A DNA stretch of 64,000 nt from Pedobacter sp. R20-19 (GCF_000708265.2 NZ_JCKI01000001.1:124001-188000); one strand, 5' to 3'. Positions 28,276 to 37,026 are shown, numbered from the stretch's first letter. The notes: generated from the letters alone by a model not told the origin. Numbers and translations are program-made.

Positions 28276-28308
28276 ATGGGCTATGACGTTAACCCGTTCA
28301 TAGCCCAT
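28276..28308 (+). terminator. Terminator after the DJ-1/PfpI gene
   Basis: ATGGGCTATGA (28276-28286) pairs with TCATAGCCCAT (28298-28308), followed by TTTAAAATG. A closely related hairpin occurs at 30855-30881, on the far side of the two AraC-type genes. Confidence 0.75.
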
Positions 28309-28402
28309 TTTAAAATGTAGGCTATTTAACGCTCCGTGTGCCTTATTAAAAGATATTAATTATGATGATCACACGGCGATTAACTGACAGGAACCTGATA
28401 TT

Positions 28403-28636
28403 TTAGTTTAGTAGACTATAAATCAGTGAGGCATCGATTTCTCCGCGGCTAGCTATTTTTAAGGAAGTACTCTCACCCATACATATCACCTCTAGATTAC
28501 CCTCTGTGTATTCGAGGTAAACAAAGCCGGCGCTTTCTACGGATTTGCGTTTTTCTCCAGCCACTTCTGCATGGATCAGGTTGCTTCCGAAAAGTATGGG
28601 ATTGCCATCAATAACGATATATTTTTTGAAGATCAT
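28403..28636 (-). CDS. Small conserved-looking hypothetical protein
   Basis: The 77-residue product begins MIFKKYIVIDGNPILF and has alternating hydrophobic strands with AGFVYLEYTEGNLEVICMG. It looks like a small beta-rich cytoplasmic protein. I do not recognise the family. It is downstream of the AraC-type pair on the same strand, with a gap of 93 bp. Codon use and composition are protein-like. Confidence 0.55.
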   Translation of the reverse strand: MIFKKYIVIDGNPILFGSNLIHAEVAGEKRKSVESAGFVYLEYTEGNLEVICMGESTSLKIASRGEIDASLIYSLLN

Positions 28637-28729
28637 AACTTTATTTTTGATGGTACAAAATTATCATCTACTTGCTGGAGCGTTAGCCAAAATAAGCCAT
28701 AATAGTAGGAATACGCGACGGAAATAGGC

Positions 28730-29725
28730 TTATGGTGATTGTATTAGCGTGCCGGGGTTGATACCAAAGGTTTTTTTAAATACTTCTGCAAAGTATCCCG
28801 GCTTGCTATACCCTAGTTCGTAGGCCACCTGAGACACACTTTCAAAATGACCACTTTCCAGTAACTCTTTCCCTAAGAGCAACTTTTCTTTGAGAAAAAA
28901 TTGCTTCGGACTATCTTTAAGAAGTTTTTTAAATAGTAATTTATATTTGGAAACAGACATTCCGGCGGTGTTAGCCAAAGTTTGAATACTTGGAAATTCG
29001 GAGAGCAACCCGTTCATGAGCTCATCTGCAGAAGCCTTGATGGCCAGAATTTCCTGCTCAGACAACTTGTTAATGATGGGATCGAATCTTGATGCCCTTT
29101 CCACCAGATACCCCAGCAGGAATAGGGCCGTATATTTTAAATGAAACTCGAATGAGGGATCTTCTACATTTTTATCTTTCAGCCGGTTAAGCAAAATCTT
29201 GCTTCGGCTATCAATGTGGCTATAAAAGTAAAGCGTATTTTTTGATTCATCAAATAGTGCTTCATGCACCTTTGGGGTATGATTTTGAGCGGCCAGTTGG
29301 TGGAGGAGGTCTTTAGCGATGAGCAAACGCAAACTATAGGATCTTGCGCCCACAGGGGGAAGTATAGAGCCAGGTATGCCAGAATCCATAAAGGCCATCC
29401 CTAACTTTGAGCTATAACCCGCTTTATGGGGCGTTCCATTTAACAGGTGTGTGGTGATCTCTTCACCGAGATCATAATAAGCCATATAAAGCCCGGATTT
29501 GGGCACCCGTGTAATGGCTATGGGTTTATGAAAATGCATATCCAGCAGAAATACAGAAAGCCCGGGCATTACTTCCAGAAATACCGCTGCACCGTCTGCC
29601 AGCTGCTGTGGCATCCGCATCATTTTGCCATCTATCAACGCTGCACCCAGGTTCTGCGAGATTTTTTGCAGCCATTCAGGTGTTAAGGTATAATGGTATA
29701 GAAATTCTTTTCTGGTGAGTTCCAA
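28730..29725 (-). CDS. AraC-family transcriptional regulator (distal of a pair)
   Basis: The 331-residue protein has a C-terminal AraC/XylS DNA-binding domain (about 235-331) with two helix-turn-helix units (IQTLANTAGMSVSKYKLLFKK and SVSQVAYELGYSKPGYFAEVFKKTFG). The N-terminal 230 residues resemble those of the next gene. Its start is TTG at 29725, directly after the TAA of the upstream gene; this start aligns with the N-terminus of the paralogue and the next Met is at residue 35. The pair is likely co-transcribed and arose by duplication. Ligand and targets are unknown. Confidence 0.87.
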   Translation of the reverse strand: MELTRKEFLYHYTLTPEWLQKISQNLGAALIDGKMMRMPQQLADGAAVFLEVMPGLSVFLLDMHFHKPIAITRVPKSGLYMAYYDLGEEITTHLLNGTPHKAGYSSKLGMAFMDSGIPGSILPPVGARSYSLRLLIAKDLLHQLAAQNHTPKVHEALFDESKNTLYFYSHIDSRSKILLNRLKDKNVEDPSFEFHLKYTALFLLGYLVERASRFDPIINKLSEQEILAIKASADELMNGLLSEFPSIQTLANTAGMSVSKYKLLFKKLLKDSPKQFFLKEKLLLGKELLESGHFESVSQVAYELGYSKPGYFAEVFKKTFGINPGTLIQSP

Positions 29726-30706
29726 TTATAATAAAGTTAAGTATTCTTTTGGAGTGAAACCATATGTTTTCTTGAATTGTTCGATGAAATGAGAGGCATC
29801 AAAAAATGCAAAGGCCTCTGCAACTTCAGCAATGGTGTGCTTTCCGGAATCCAGCATTTCTTTAGCGGTATCCAGTTTATTGGTGAGGAAAAAAGCATTT
29901 GCCGTAGCACCTGTGATTTTTTTAAAGAGTTGTTTGTATTTGGTTTCAGACATATTTACCGATGAGGCCAGGGCCTCAATGCCCGGAAAAGTTCCATTCA
30001 TGGCTGCTATCAGTGCAGACTGAGAAGTCATAATACCGATAATATCTTCCTGAGAGACCCTATCCAGTATAATCTCCTGATGGAGTACCTGATCAAGATA
30101 ATCGGCCATAAGACCATAAACGGTACCGGTAAGATAAGTATTGAAAAGCGGGTGACCGAAACCTGTTTTACGCAGCTCATTCATCAGGAACCACGCCTGG
30201 TTGCTCATCCGCTCAAATCTGATCAGCGTATTTTGCGCTACATCAAACAGCGCCTCTTTGAGTTCTTCGAAATTGGGTATTTTTTGCAGGTTTTGCCTTA
30301 GCGCCATTTTCCTGATAAAGATAGAGATGGAATAGGTTTTGCTACCGGATTTGACCAGGTAATCTCCCGGTAGGGTAGAATCCATAACCGCTACATTGTA
30401 GGCCCAGCGGCCAACTGGTTTTTGAACGTTATCCATCAATTGAACAGCTTCACCTTCTGTGAGGTTAAAATAAATCCCTACAAAATCGTCATCAGTATTC
30501 CGCAGCTGATAATTGATATCCTGGTGATAGGTAACATCTTGAAAAAATGCACTCAGATCCTGGTTAATTTGACATCCATAAAGAATGCCTTCCATCACTG
30601 CCGGGTGACATGTGATCCTGCCGTTTTCCAGATTGCCACCAAGTGAATCAGCCAGGACTTTCATCCAATCCATATCTACTCCATATCCGTGAACGACTGT
30701 TTTCAT
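29726..30706 (-). CDS. AraC-family transcriptional regulator (proximal of a pair)
   Basis: The 326-residue product has the same layout as its downstream neighbour: an N-terminal sensor-like region (about 1-225, with YGCQINQDLSAFFQDVTYHQD) and a C-terminal AraC domain (IEALASSVNMSETKYKQLFKK, TIAEVAEAFAFFDASHFIEQFKKTYGFTPKEY). It begins with ATG at 30706 and ends immediately before the next gene. The two proteins are only moderately similar, so the duplication is old. Confidence 0.87.
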   Translation of the reverse strand: MKTVVHGYGVDMDWMKVLADSLGGNLENGRITCHPAVMEGILYGCQINQDLSAFFQDVTYHQDINYQLRNTDDDFVGIYFNLTEGEAVQLMDNVQKPVGRWAYNVAVMDSTLPGDYLVKSGSKTYSISIFIRKMALRQNLQKIPNFEELKEALFDVAQNTLIRFERMSNQAWFLMNELRKTGFGHPLFNTYLTGTVYGLMADYLDQVLHQEIILDRVSQEDIIGIMTSQSALIAAMNGTFPGIEALASSVNMSETKYKQLFKKITGATANAFFLTNKLDTAKEMLDSGKHTIAEVAEAFAFFDASHFIEQFKKTYGFTPKEYLTLL

Positions 30707-30854
30707 GCTGATTCTGGTTAGCTTAACGGTTTGCGTATCTGCAAAAATAGGTAAGTACTGGTAATTAAAAAAATGTTATAAATCCTAAAGCTGATGGAAA
30801 CTTAGGGTTAAAATAAGTTATTTAGCGCTAATAACCCGTTATAGATTTACAATA

Positions 30855-30881
30855 GGCTATAACGTAGAATTGTTCATAGCC
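30855..30881. repeat. Hairpin repeat related to 28279-28305
   Basis: GGCTAT and ATAGCC bracket a 27-nt dyad which shares 21 of 27 positions with the hairpin at 28279-28305, including ACGT and GTTCATAGCC. A second dyad, CGTTATAG/CTATAACG (30837-30864), overlaps it. The gap 30707-31093 holds no gene that I can support. These may be operators of the AraC-type pair or terminators. Confidence 0.4.
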
Positions 30882-31093
30882 ATTTGGTTAAAACTTGCTT
30901 GGGCCTTTAATACATCTTCACCTGAATGCGTAAAACGATCACCTGCTTTTTTTTATGCTTTAAATGATTTTATGAATAAAAAAATTCTTTTAAATAAGAA
31001 CGTAAAATAAATAGTAAATCCAGGCACAGTGGAACGGGAACAGATATGACCGATACTGCCAACAGAAAGTGTTAAGAGACCATTAAATATCTT

Positions 31094-31615
31094 TTACTTA
31101 TTTATTCTCTTCTTTAACAGTTCTTCGTATGCAGGCTCCAAAGGCTTTTCTGCCCCATCAGCAATCTTTATTCCGGCTTTCTCAAACTCAAGGATTAATC
31201 TTTTATCAAAATATGCCAGGTATGATGCAAATAATAGAGAATCTTGTTGTTCAGGTATTGTTTTAAAAGGGGCATCAGGTTCTTTAAACCTGTGTAAAAC
31301 GGCTTTAGTACTGTCATTGCCTTCTAAAAGTACGGAGTCACCGTAAGCTGTGATCTTCGCTACATACTGTTTGGTCAGGTACTTTAAAGAATCATTTTCT
31401 ATTTTGTAGGGAAGCTTGAACCGGCCAACCTTCTGATTATAAAAAACCACGTATTGCGAATCAATATCAAATTCGCTGTATCCATTTTCCGTAGAAAACC
31501 GATGCCATTTTCCAATTAGGGCTTTTCCTTTTTCATCTATGTGTTTAGGTTTTGGTGAATCGCAGGCGGGAAGGATAAAAATGAAAAAAGCAAGAAAATA
31601 AAGTATGGATCTCAT
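31094..31615 (-). CDS. Lipoprotein of unknown function
   Basis: The 173-residue protein has a lipoprotein signal (MRSILYFLAFFIFILPAC, Cys18). The mature part starts with a short beta-rich domain (LIGKWHRFSTENGYSEFDID...) that looks like a lipocalin-like or copper-resistance-type beta domain, and ends in a charged helical tail. I do not recognise a named family. It lies downstream of the GH11 gene on the same strand, with a gap of 124 bp containing a hairpin. Confidence 0.65.
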   Translation of the reverse strand: MRSILYFLAFFIFILPACDSPKPKHIDEKGKALIGKWHRFSTENGYSEFDIDSQYVVFYNQKVGRFKLPYKIENDSLKYLTKQYVAKITAYGDSVLLEGNDSTKAVLHRFKEPDAPFKTIPEQQDSLLFASYLAYFDKRLILEFEKAGIKIADGAEKPLEPAYEELLKKRINK

Positions 31616-31686
31616 GATAACTACTGATTAAATAAGGTTAAAAGTATTTTAATTCAGGCAATTGATTGGCAATTACCTGCAATTGT

Positions 31687-31711
31687 ACTGCCTGGCTAAT
31701 GGCCAGGCAGT
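31687..31711 (-). terminator. GC-rich hairpin after the GH11 gene
   Basis: ACTGCCTGGC (31687-31696) pairs with GCCAGGCAGT (31702-31711). The stem is strong but no T-run follows on the minus strand, so it may be an mRNA-stabilising end or a weak terminator. Confidence 0.5.
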
Positions 31712-31739
31712 AGGTGAAAGTGATGGATTTAAATAAGAG

Positions 31740-32504
31740 TTATTGTGCCCAAATGGTACAGTTAATATTGCCATTGGTATTAGTGCCCCATGTTTCAGAA
31801 ACCATAATGGCAGGAATATTAAGTTGACCAAGTGTATATCCGTAACTTTTCCATTTGTTGTAGTGGTTGGCAAAAGTAATGACGTGATTTTGTGCAGTAG
31901 ACGTTTTGGTAACCCTCGAACTATAAATCTGCCTGAAGCCATCCCCTCCATCAATATCTTTACCAGTCATCCAACGCGTCCATACGTTATAACCTGCACC
32001 ATCGGTCTCAAATGTGCCCAGGAAAGTACCAGTATGCGGTGAAACTGCGCCCCAGGTTTCATTTACATAATATTCATAATAAGGGCTTCTGCTCCATCCG
32101 TACCAGCCAAAAGTACCACCGCCTGAGTTAGCATAAGTGCTCAGGTTATATCCTATCTTGTAGGTTGCTGATCCTACTGAATAACCTTTACCACAAGTAA
32201 AATTTCCGTTAAATCCGTTCCAGTTCACGCTGTAATTTCCGCCGGTACCATTTGCATAATTAACCGTGCCTGTAGCGCCGTCACTTTTCCAAAGCGACCA
32301 AAAGAAGCCGTTATGCGTGCCTGATTGATAGGATTCTGTAACTGCGGCTTTGTCTGCTGGAGTTGCAGAAGCAACCGTCTCTGGCGCTGTCTTTTGATCT
32401 TTTTTACAGCCTGTTAAGCATGTAGCACTTGCAAACACCATGGTTGCTGCCACAACAAGGGTAACCTTCCTGGTTACACTTGTAAATGAATGTTGTTTTT
32501 TCAT
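31740..32504 (-). CDS. GH11-family endo-1,4-beta-xylanase lipoprotein
   Basis: The 254-residue protein has a lipobox CLTGC (lipidation at Cys33), a 25-residue linker and a single GH11 beta-jelly-roll domain (about 58-254). Family landmarks are GTVNYANGTGGNYSVNWNG, GKGY, GWYGWSRSPYYEYYVNETWG with the nucleophile Glu144, and ITFANHYNKW followed by IMVSETWG with the acid/base Glu237. Both catalytic Glu residues are present, so it should cut xylan internally, at the cell surface or in the periplasm. No carbohydrate-binding module, SusCD pair or other xylan gene is adjacent, so it stands alone. Confidence 0.88.
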   Translation of the reverse strand: MKKQHSFTSVTRKVTLVVAATMVFASATCLTGCKKDQKTAPETVASATPADKAAVTESYQSGTHNGFFWSLWKSDGATGTVNYANGTGGNYSVNWNGFNGNFTCGKGYSVGSATYKIGYNLSTYANSGGGTFGWYGWSRSPYYEYYVNETWGAVSPHTGTFLGTFETDGAGYNVWTRWMTGKDIDGGDGFRQIYSSRVTKTSTAQNHVITFANHYNKWKSYGYTLGQLNIPAIMVSETWGTNTNGNINCTIWAQ

Positions 32505-32754
32505 ATCAAAGTATATTGGTTAGAGGAGCAAAAAAAGTCTATTTACCGCTAAAGCATTGCTAGTAATCAGCAAATATATTATACAAATGTTCATACAGCT
32601 AGTATTTTTTTAATATACGATATTGTAGTATTTAAATGTATATCTTACCTTATTGATGCTAATGGCTTGTTCCTTTTAAACTATACTTTGCTTTCGATTG
32701 GTAGTACTTTACCAGCATTGCAAATCTGACGATTTTACCACAAGATACTTTTAG

Positions 32755-32946
32755 TCCCCGGAAGGCGGTTTATATGGTGATGATTTATTAAATTATAATC
32801 CATTGCATTGTTTGCCAGAACACCGCCCTTTGGGAAACATTATGCGGGTGCGCCGGTTGGCTTATGACACGTTATCAAAGTACCATCACCGTATGAATGA
32901 AAAGCCCAGCTTGGAACCAAGAAGTATTGATAAACTTGCGGATTAA
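32755..32946 (+). pseudogene. C-terminal remnant of a catalase-family protein
   Basis: An open stretch of 63 codons without a start begins right after a TAG and reads as a protein C-terminus. Its segments FNPLH-like YNPLHCLPEHRPLGNIMR and VRRLAYDTLSKYHHRMN match the end of catalase-related heme proteins, where LP-x-HRPLG-x-I-x-R-x-R is typical. The heme-binding body of the gene is missing. It lies in the 568-bp gap between the GH11 and monooxygenase genes, on the opposite strand. The gap otherwise holds only the GH11 upstream region. Confidence 0.6.
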
Positions 32947-33072
32947 ATCCTGATGCGTGGATTTTTAATTTTATCTAATAGATTGAGCTTAACCCCCTGG
33001 CCAGATCTGACCAAGAGGTTTAAATTTTTTAAAATGGAGATTTTAATGGAAACTGAGATTTCTGGCTTGCCG

Positions 33073-34236
33073 TTAACCTTTTCCACTAAAAAAACTGGTC
33101 ATTACAGCCAATGCATTTGTATGATGCATCCTTTCTCCATTTTCGAGCGATTCCGCTGCTTTAAAAGCCGCTCTTTTCCGCATCTCGGTTTCATACAACC
33201 CAATTGCATGCTGGATATCATCATGTTGGTTTGAGCATAGCACCTGGCTCAGTTCCAGTGCATCTAGCATGGCCATATTTGCACCTTCACCTGCAAATGG
33301 GGGCATAAGGTGAGCCGCATCACCAATAAGCGTCAGGTTGGGCATCGCATTCCAATTTTGTTCCAACGGCATACAGTTGATCGGCCTGCAGATGTAAGGT
33401 AAAGCTGCCTGCTCAAACAATTTCTGCCAGATCGCGTTCCATTCTCCATAGGCCCTTTTAAACCATTCGAGCATCTCCAGTTTATTGGAAAAATCCAGAC
33501 CACTCTTCTCCGCCCAGTGCTCATCGGCTTTAAAACTGGCATAAAAACCAATTTCCCCATTCGATTTTTGTCCCATCAGGATATTCTTCTCGTTTCCAAA
33601 TGCCATTATTTTTCCGCCGCGCAGGATAGCAGAAATATTCGGCACCTTTTTTTCAGCATCATAGATATTACCTTCAAGCATGGTAATGCCCGAATAAAAA
33701 GGTTTAATGTTGGTAAGGTAAGGGCGGATTTTTGAGTTTGCACCGTCTGAACCGATCACGATATCTGCATATTCCGTTCTGCCATCTTTAAAATTTAGCA
33801 GCCAGCCTTCGCCCTGTTTTTCCATGGCTATAAATTGGCTGTTCCAAATGATGCGCTCAGCATCCAATGAATCGATTAATAGGTTACGCAAAACGCCACG
33901 GTCAATCTCTGGTCTAAAGTGCTCCTCTCCAAAGGCTTTCTCCTGGTAGTTTTCATGGTCGCTGAAAACAATCTCCGCCTGTTCATTGGTAATGGTGGTC
34001 TTATCTGCACCCACCATATAGTTTTTTCTGAATTCATCCAGTAAACCAGCTTCCCTCAATGCAGCCAGCCCGGAATGTTCATGCAAATCCAAAGGAGATC
34101 CCTGCACCCTGGCATTTCTATCTCTATCTCTTTCAAACACTTTTACATTCATATTTTTTTGTTGTAAAAGTCGCGCCAGGGTAAGTCCACCCGGACCTCC
34201 TCCTATAATAGCTATTTTTTTATTTTCTAACTGCAT
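33073..34236 (-). CDS. TetX-like FAD-dependent monooxygenase
   Basis: The 387-residue protein is a class A flavoprotein hydroxylase. It has the N-terminal Rossmann motif IAIIGGGPGGLTLARLL, the ERDRDRNARVQGSPLDLH segment, the DIVIGSDGANS motif and the FAD-binding LIGDAAHLMPPFAGEGANMA near the C-terminus. The order and spacing match TetX, which hydroxylates tetracyclines, but chromosomal relatives act on other aromatic or polyketide-like compounds, so resistance is not implied. Start is ATG 34236; an in-frame TTG at 34257 is less likely. It follows an AraC-type gene by 23 bp and is probably co-transcribed with and regulated by it. Confidence 0.85.
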   Translation of the reverse strand: MQLENKKIAIIGGGPGGLTLARLLQQKNMNVKVFERDRDRNARVQGSPLDLHEHSGLAALREAGLLDEFRKNYMVGADKTTITNEQAEIVFSDHENYQEKAFGEEHFRPEIDRGVLRNLLIDSLDAERIIWNSQFIAMEKQGEGWLLNFKDGRTEYADIVIGSDGANSKIRPYLTNIKPFYSGITMLEGNIYDAEKKVPNISAILRGGKIMAFGNEKNILMGQKSNGEIGFYASFKADEHWAEKSGLDFSNKLEMLEWFKRAYGEWNAIWQKLFEQAALPYICRPINCMPLEQNWNAMPNLTLIGDAAHLMPPFAGEGANMAMLDALELSQVLCSNQHDDIQHAIGLYETEMRKRAAFKAAESLENGERMHHTNALAVMTSFFSGKG

Positions 34237-34259
34237 AAATCGTTGTTTATACTGCAAAA

Positions 34260-35009
34260 CTACGCGTCCTTGTAAGCCAGAAATTGTAAAAATCGGTCGT
34301 TTTTGTTTTTATGAAGTTCTTTTGGCGATACCCCTGCAAACTGTTTGATTTCTTTAATGAAATGAGACTGGTCGGTAAAATTAAGTTTGGGATAAAGCTC
34401 ACCATTTTTAATATGCGCAAGAGATGCCTGAAAACGAAGGATTTTGCAATATGATTTTAAAGAGAGCCCGAACTGCTGTTTAAAATAACGGTTGATCTGC
34501 CGCTGGCTCCATAATATCTTTTGGGCAAGCTCGCTAATGGAAATTTCTCCATTGGAAGCAAATATCAATTGAAATAACTTTCTTTTCCGCTCGTCTATTT
34601 TTTGAGGTAAAATGGAATGGATTTTCGCTGTAATCTTGATGCAGAATGCCTGGAAATCGTTCAGGTCTGCAATGTTAAAATCCCAGAAACCTGGTGGTAA
34701 TATTTTCCCCGTATCAATGAGTTCGGCGATAGGTTCGGCAAACAAATATTCAATGGCTAAGGGATGAAAACTTACAGCATAAAAGCTGTTCACTTCGGCT
34801 TTTACGTATTTTGGTCTGGTTTCCAAGCCCAGCAAAGCAATTTTAAAATCATTTTCATCAGTTGTTGAAAATATCAAATCAATTTTTCCATTGGGGATGA
34901 TTACGGCCTGCTCTTGATTGGAGAAATTTTGTAAAGACGAGAAACAATACACAAAATCACTAAGCGACTGATTTGGATAGGCAAGTTCAAAATGTAAATC
35001 GTTATTCAT
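34260..35009 (-). CDS. AraC-family transcriptional regulator
   Basis: The 249-residue product has an N-terminal effector-like domain (about 1-140, as in DUF6597-type regulators) and a C-terminal AraC domain (about 150-245; ISELAQKILWSQRQINRYFKQQFGLSLKSY, FTDQSHFIKEIKQFAGVSPKEL). ATG 35009 was chosen over an in-frame TTG at 35021. It is the first gene of an operon with the flavin monooxygenase and most likely controls it in response to the monooxygenase substrate. Confidence 0.85.
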   Translation of the reverse strand: MNNDLHFELAYPNQSLSDFVYCFSSLQNFSNQEQAVIIPNGKIDLIFSTTDENDFKIALLGLETRPKYVKAEVNSFYAVSFHPLAIEYLFAEPIAELIDTGKILPPGFWDFNIADLNDFQAFCIKITAKIHSILPQKIDERKRKLFQLIFASNGEISISELAQKILWSQRQINRYFKQQFGLSLKSYCKILRFQASLAHIKNGELYPKLNFTDQSHFIKEIKQFAGVSPKELHKNKNDRFLQFLAYKDA

Positions 35010-35241
35010 GGTGTTATACAAAAGCTGGTGTTTTCATCCGCGTGTGCTCAAATTTAAATATTCACAGTTGAAAAACACACACCTAAGCCATCCTTTGCCC
35101 TTCCTCTAGCAGCATACCAATTGGAATTCTATGGAATAATTCCAGAAAATGCTATTACTCCAATTCCGCAACTATAATTTAAATGTTAAACTCCTGCTGC
35201 GTAAAACACGATATAAAATGCACTAAACATTCTACCATTAA

Positions 35242-36312
35242 TTACATGGCCAAAGAACCTTCGGTTTGTTCAATTATGGGTTCTTGCTCTAATGGCAATA
35301 ATTTTTCCAAATCCTGCGCTTCAGAATCATCTTTTGTGACGACTTCTTTCTCTAGCTTACTCACTGCATACCCGCAAAGGCCTACTAAAAAAGCGGCACA
35401 AATAAACCATACTAAACGGGTAAGTAAATAGCGGTAATAAGAAACATAATCTCTTAGTATGCCAGGAGAAAGTTTCTTCAGCGTCCTAACCGTATCTGGG
35501 GGATAAATACCCGCAGACGTAAAAAACTCATGATCCTTTCCGTGACCTTTATACCATACTTTCCCAATTGAATAACTCGTTAGCGTATCAGGTAAATTAA
35601 TTTTTCTTTGCTGTGTTAAAGTTTGAACATTTAAAGGAATGATTGGTGCCCCAACATTTTGTTTATCATCTTTAACCGGCTCATAGTGATCTTCATCCCA
35701 GTACATAAATTTCTCACCTGCTTTTGGCCTCCTAGGGGAAGGGGTGTGAGTTTCCCATGCCACAAAAGAGGTAGAGCCAATAAAAAGTAGAAGGATACAG
35801 GCAATGGTGATATAGCGGGGGGAGAAGCGCGGAATATAAGTTGATCCTTCAGGCTGGATCAGTTCCTCATCACCTGTAGTTGTTGATGTTGTTGGTGTTG
35901 GTGTATTGGTAAAGAGATCATCTATAGGTTTTCCACCTATTTTAATTGTTTTATCAGCACTCAAATAATAAGAACTGCTTGGCCTAGGTTCCAAATCTAT
36001 TAACCATGCTAGAAGATCGGTATTTCGCTCTTCAGTTGTAACTGTTCCACCAGTAATATGGTTCCAAAGAGGTCTAAAATCATCAGGCTCAGATTCGTTT
36101 AATTTTTTTTGGATATCGCAAACCATTCTATCTACATCAAAAAAAGTTGCAAGTATATCCAGGTCCTTTGGATCGTGCCTACTTGCGTAAACCTTCAAAC
36201 ATGCACTTCTTAATTTAGTAGTTGTTTCTCTAGGCAAAATTCCATGCAGCCTCCCATGATCTTTCATCTTTTTATAGGCAGCCAATACTATGTCTTGATA
36301 ATCTTCAGGCAT
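35242..36312 (-). CDS. Two-helix membrane protein under the shared module
   Basis: The 356-residue protein has an N-terminal soluble helical region (about 1-110), a Thr-rich linker (TPTPTTSTTTGDEE, about 135-150), a transmembrane helix (about 165-183, YITIACILLLFIGSTSF), an extracytoplasmic part of about 115 residues with PKAGEKFMYWDEDHYEPV, a second helix (about 300-320) and an acidic cytoplasmic tail. I do not recognise a family. It is monocistronic, and its promoter carries the same 45-bp module as the tubulin/actin operon. It lies divergently from the two-component genes. Its length and two-helix topology would suit a membrane sensor or effector, which is inference. Confidence 0.75.
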   Translation of the reverse strand: MPEDYQDIVLAAYKKMKDHGRLHGILPRETTTKLRSACLKVYASRHDPKDLDILATFFDVDRMVCDIQKKLNESEPDDFRPLWNHITGGTVTTEERNTDLLAWLIDLEPRPSSSYYLSADKTIKIGGKPIDDLFTNTPTPTTSTTTGDEELIQPEGSTYIPRFSPRYITIACILLLFIGSTSFVAWETHTPSPRRPKAGEKFMYWDEDHYEPVKDDKQNVGAPIIPLNVQTLTQQRKINLPDTLTSYSIGKVWYKGHGKDHEFFTSAGIYPPDTVRTLKKLSPGILRDYVSYYRYLLTRLVWFICAAFLVGLCGYAVSKLEKEVVTKDDSEAQDLEKLLPLEQEPIIEQTEGSLAM

Positions 36313-36332
36313 TTTTCAAAAAAATTTAAGCG

Positions 36333-36377
36333 TAAAAATAAAAATGGAATTTTTGGAATCCTTACGGGTTTCCGGAA
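36333..36377 (-). promoter_or_regulatory. Shared operator-promoter module, copy 3
   Basis: On the minus strand TTCCGGAAACCCGTAA (36377-36362) is followed after 21 bp by TATTTTTA (36340-36333), one base off TAnnTTTG. One base of the distal arm differs from the palindrome. The flank GGATTC downstream of the CCGTAA arm is shared with three other copies. The ATG is 20 bp beyond the box. Confidence 0.78.
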
Positions 36378-36536
36378 TCCTTTGGAATTTAAAAAGAATT
36401 CTTTAGAATCTTTGGAATTATCTGAAAACTAGCGATTTGAAGCTTAGATATTTGTCCCAACAATTAATTCAAGCAACGATTCAAACGATAATCCTAGCAA
36501 GAACTAAATGTTAAAAAACGAGTAGAAATCGCGGTC

Positions 36537-36654
36537 GTTATTAGCCGGTTTGGGAAGCAGTTATTAGCTCCCGCGACAGACACTCACCACTTCCCAAAAA
36601 TTTCAGAAGGCCTTCTGATACAATCCGTAGAAAGGCCCGCGAATGGTTCGCGGG
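36537..36654 (+). ncRNA. Structured non-coding region, possible leader or sRNA
   Basis: Three perfect stems lie in a row: TTTGGGAAG/CTTCCCAAA (36549-36598, 9 bp), CAGAAGG/CCTTCTG (36604-36617) and CCCGCGAA/TTCGCGGG (36636-36654, 8 bp). A direct repeat GTTATTAGC occurs at 36537 and 36560. The region is more GC-rich than its surroundings and lies 38 bp before a small exported-protein gene. It could be a 5' leader of that gene or an independent RNA. Confidence 0.45.
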
Positions 36655-36692
36655 TACTCTGCCTAGTATTCGATTTCTAAATTTTTGACAAA

Positions 36693-36875
36693 ATGTTTAT
36701 TCCATATTTTATTGCCCTTTTCTTAGGACTTGTAAGTCCTTCAAATACATCATGCACCGGCGGAACATCTACTACTGTAAATGTAACTAATAGTGAAGAT
36801 GGAGATCCTGGTGATCAGCCTCCAGGTGATGATACTGGTGGTGAAGGCTCACATGTTCCGCCAAAAAATCCATAA
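36693..36875 (+). CDS. Small exported Asp/Gly/Pro-rich protein
   Basis: The 60-residue product has a short hydrophobic start (MFIPYFIALFLGLVSPSNT) then a low-complexity acidic tail rich in Gly, Asp and Pro. It may be a small secreted or lipid-anchored peptide (a Cys occurs at residue 21). I do not recognise a family. It lies 151 bp before the TPR-kinase gene on the same strand, downstream of the structured region. Whether it is translated is uncertain. Confidence 0.45.
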   Translation: MFIPYFIALFLGLVSPSNTSCTGGTSTTVNVTNSEDGDPGDQPPGDDTGGEGSHVPPKNP

Positions 36876-37026
36876 TTGGCAATCAATCTGATATTAAGAA
36901 CTATCTTAATAACTACAAGTAAGGCAGCAAATGTTGTCTTACTTTTTTGTTTATAAAACTATCCCACAATATCTAATTAAAAACAATCCTGTTTTTTTAT
37001 ATTTGAGTAAATAATTCCTTACGCTC

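Noticed and set aside
33073..34236. Tetracycline-resistance gene tetX
   Set aside because: Overall motifs match, but many chromosomal flavin monooxygenases share them and the gene is paired with its own AraC regulator; resistance cannot be claimed.
36636..36654. CCCGCGAATGGTTCGCGGG as an operator copy
   Set aside because: Arms and spacer differ from TTACGG-N4-CCGTAA, and no -7 box is found at the 21-bp distance.
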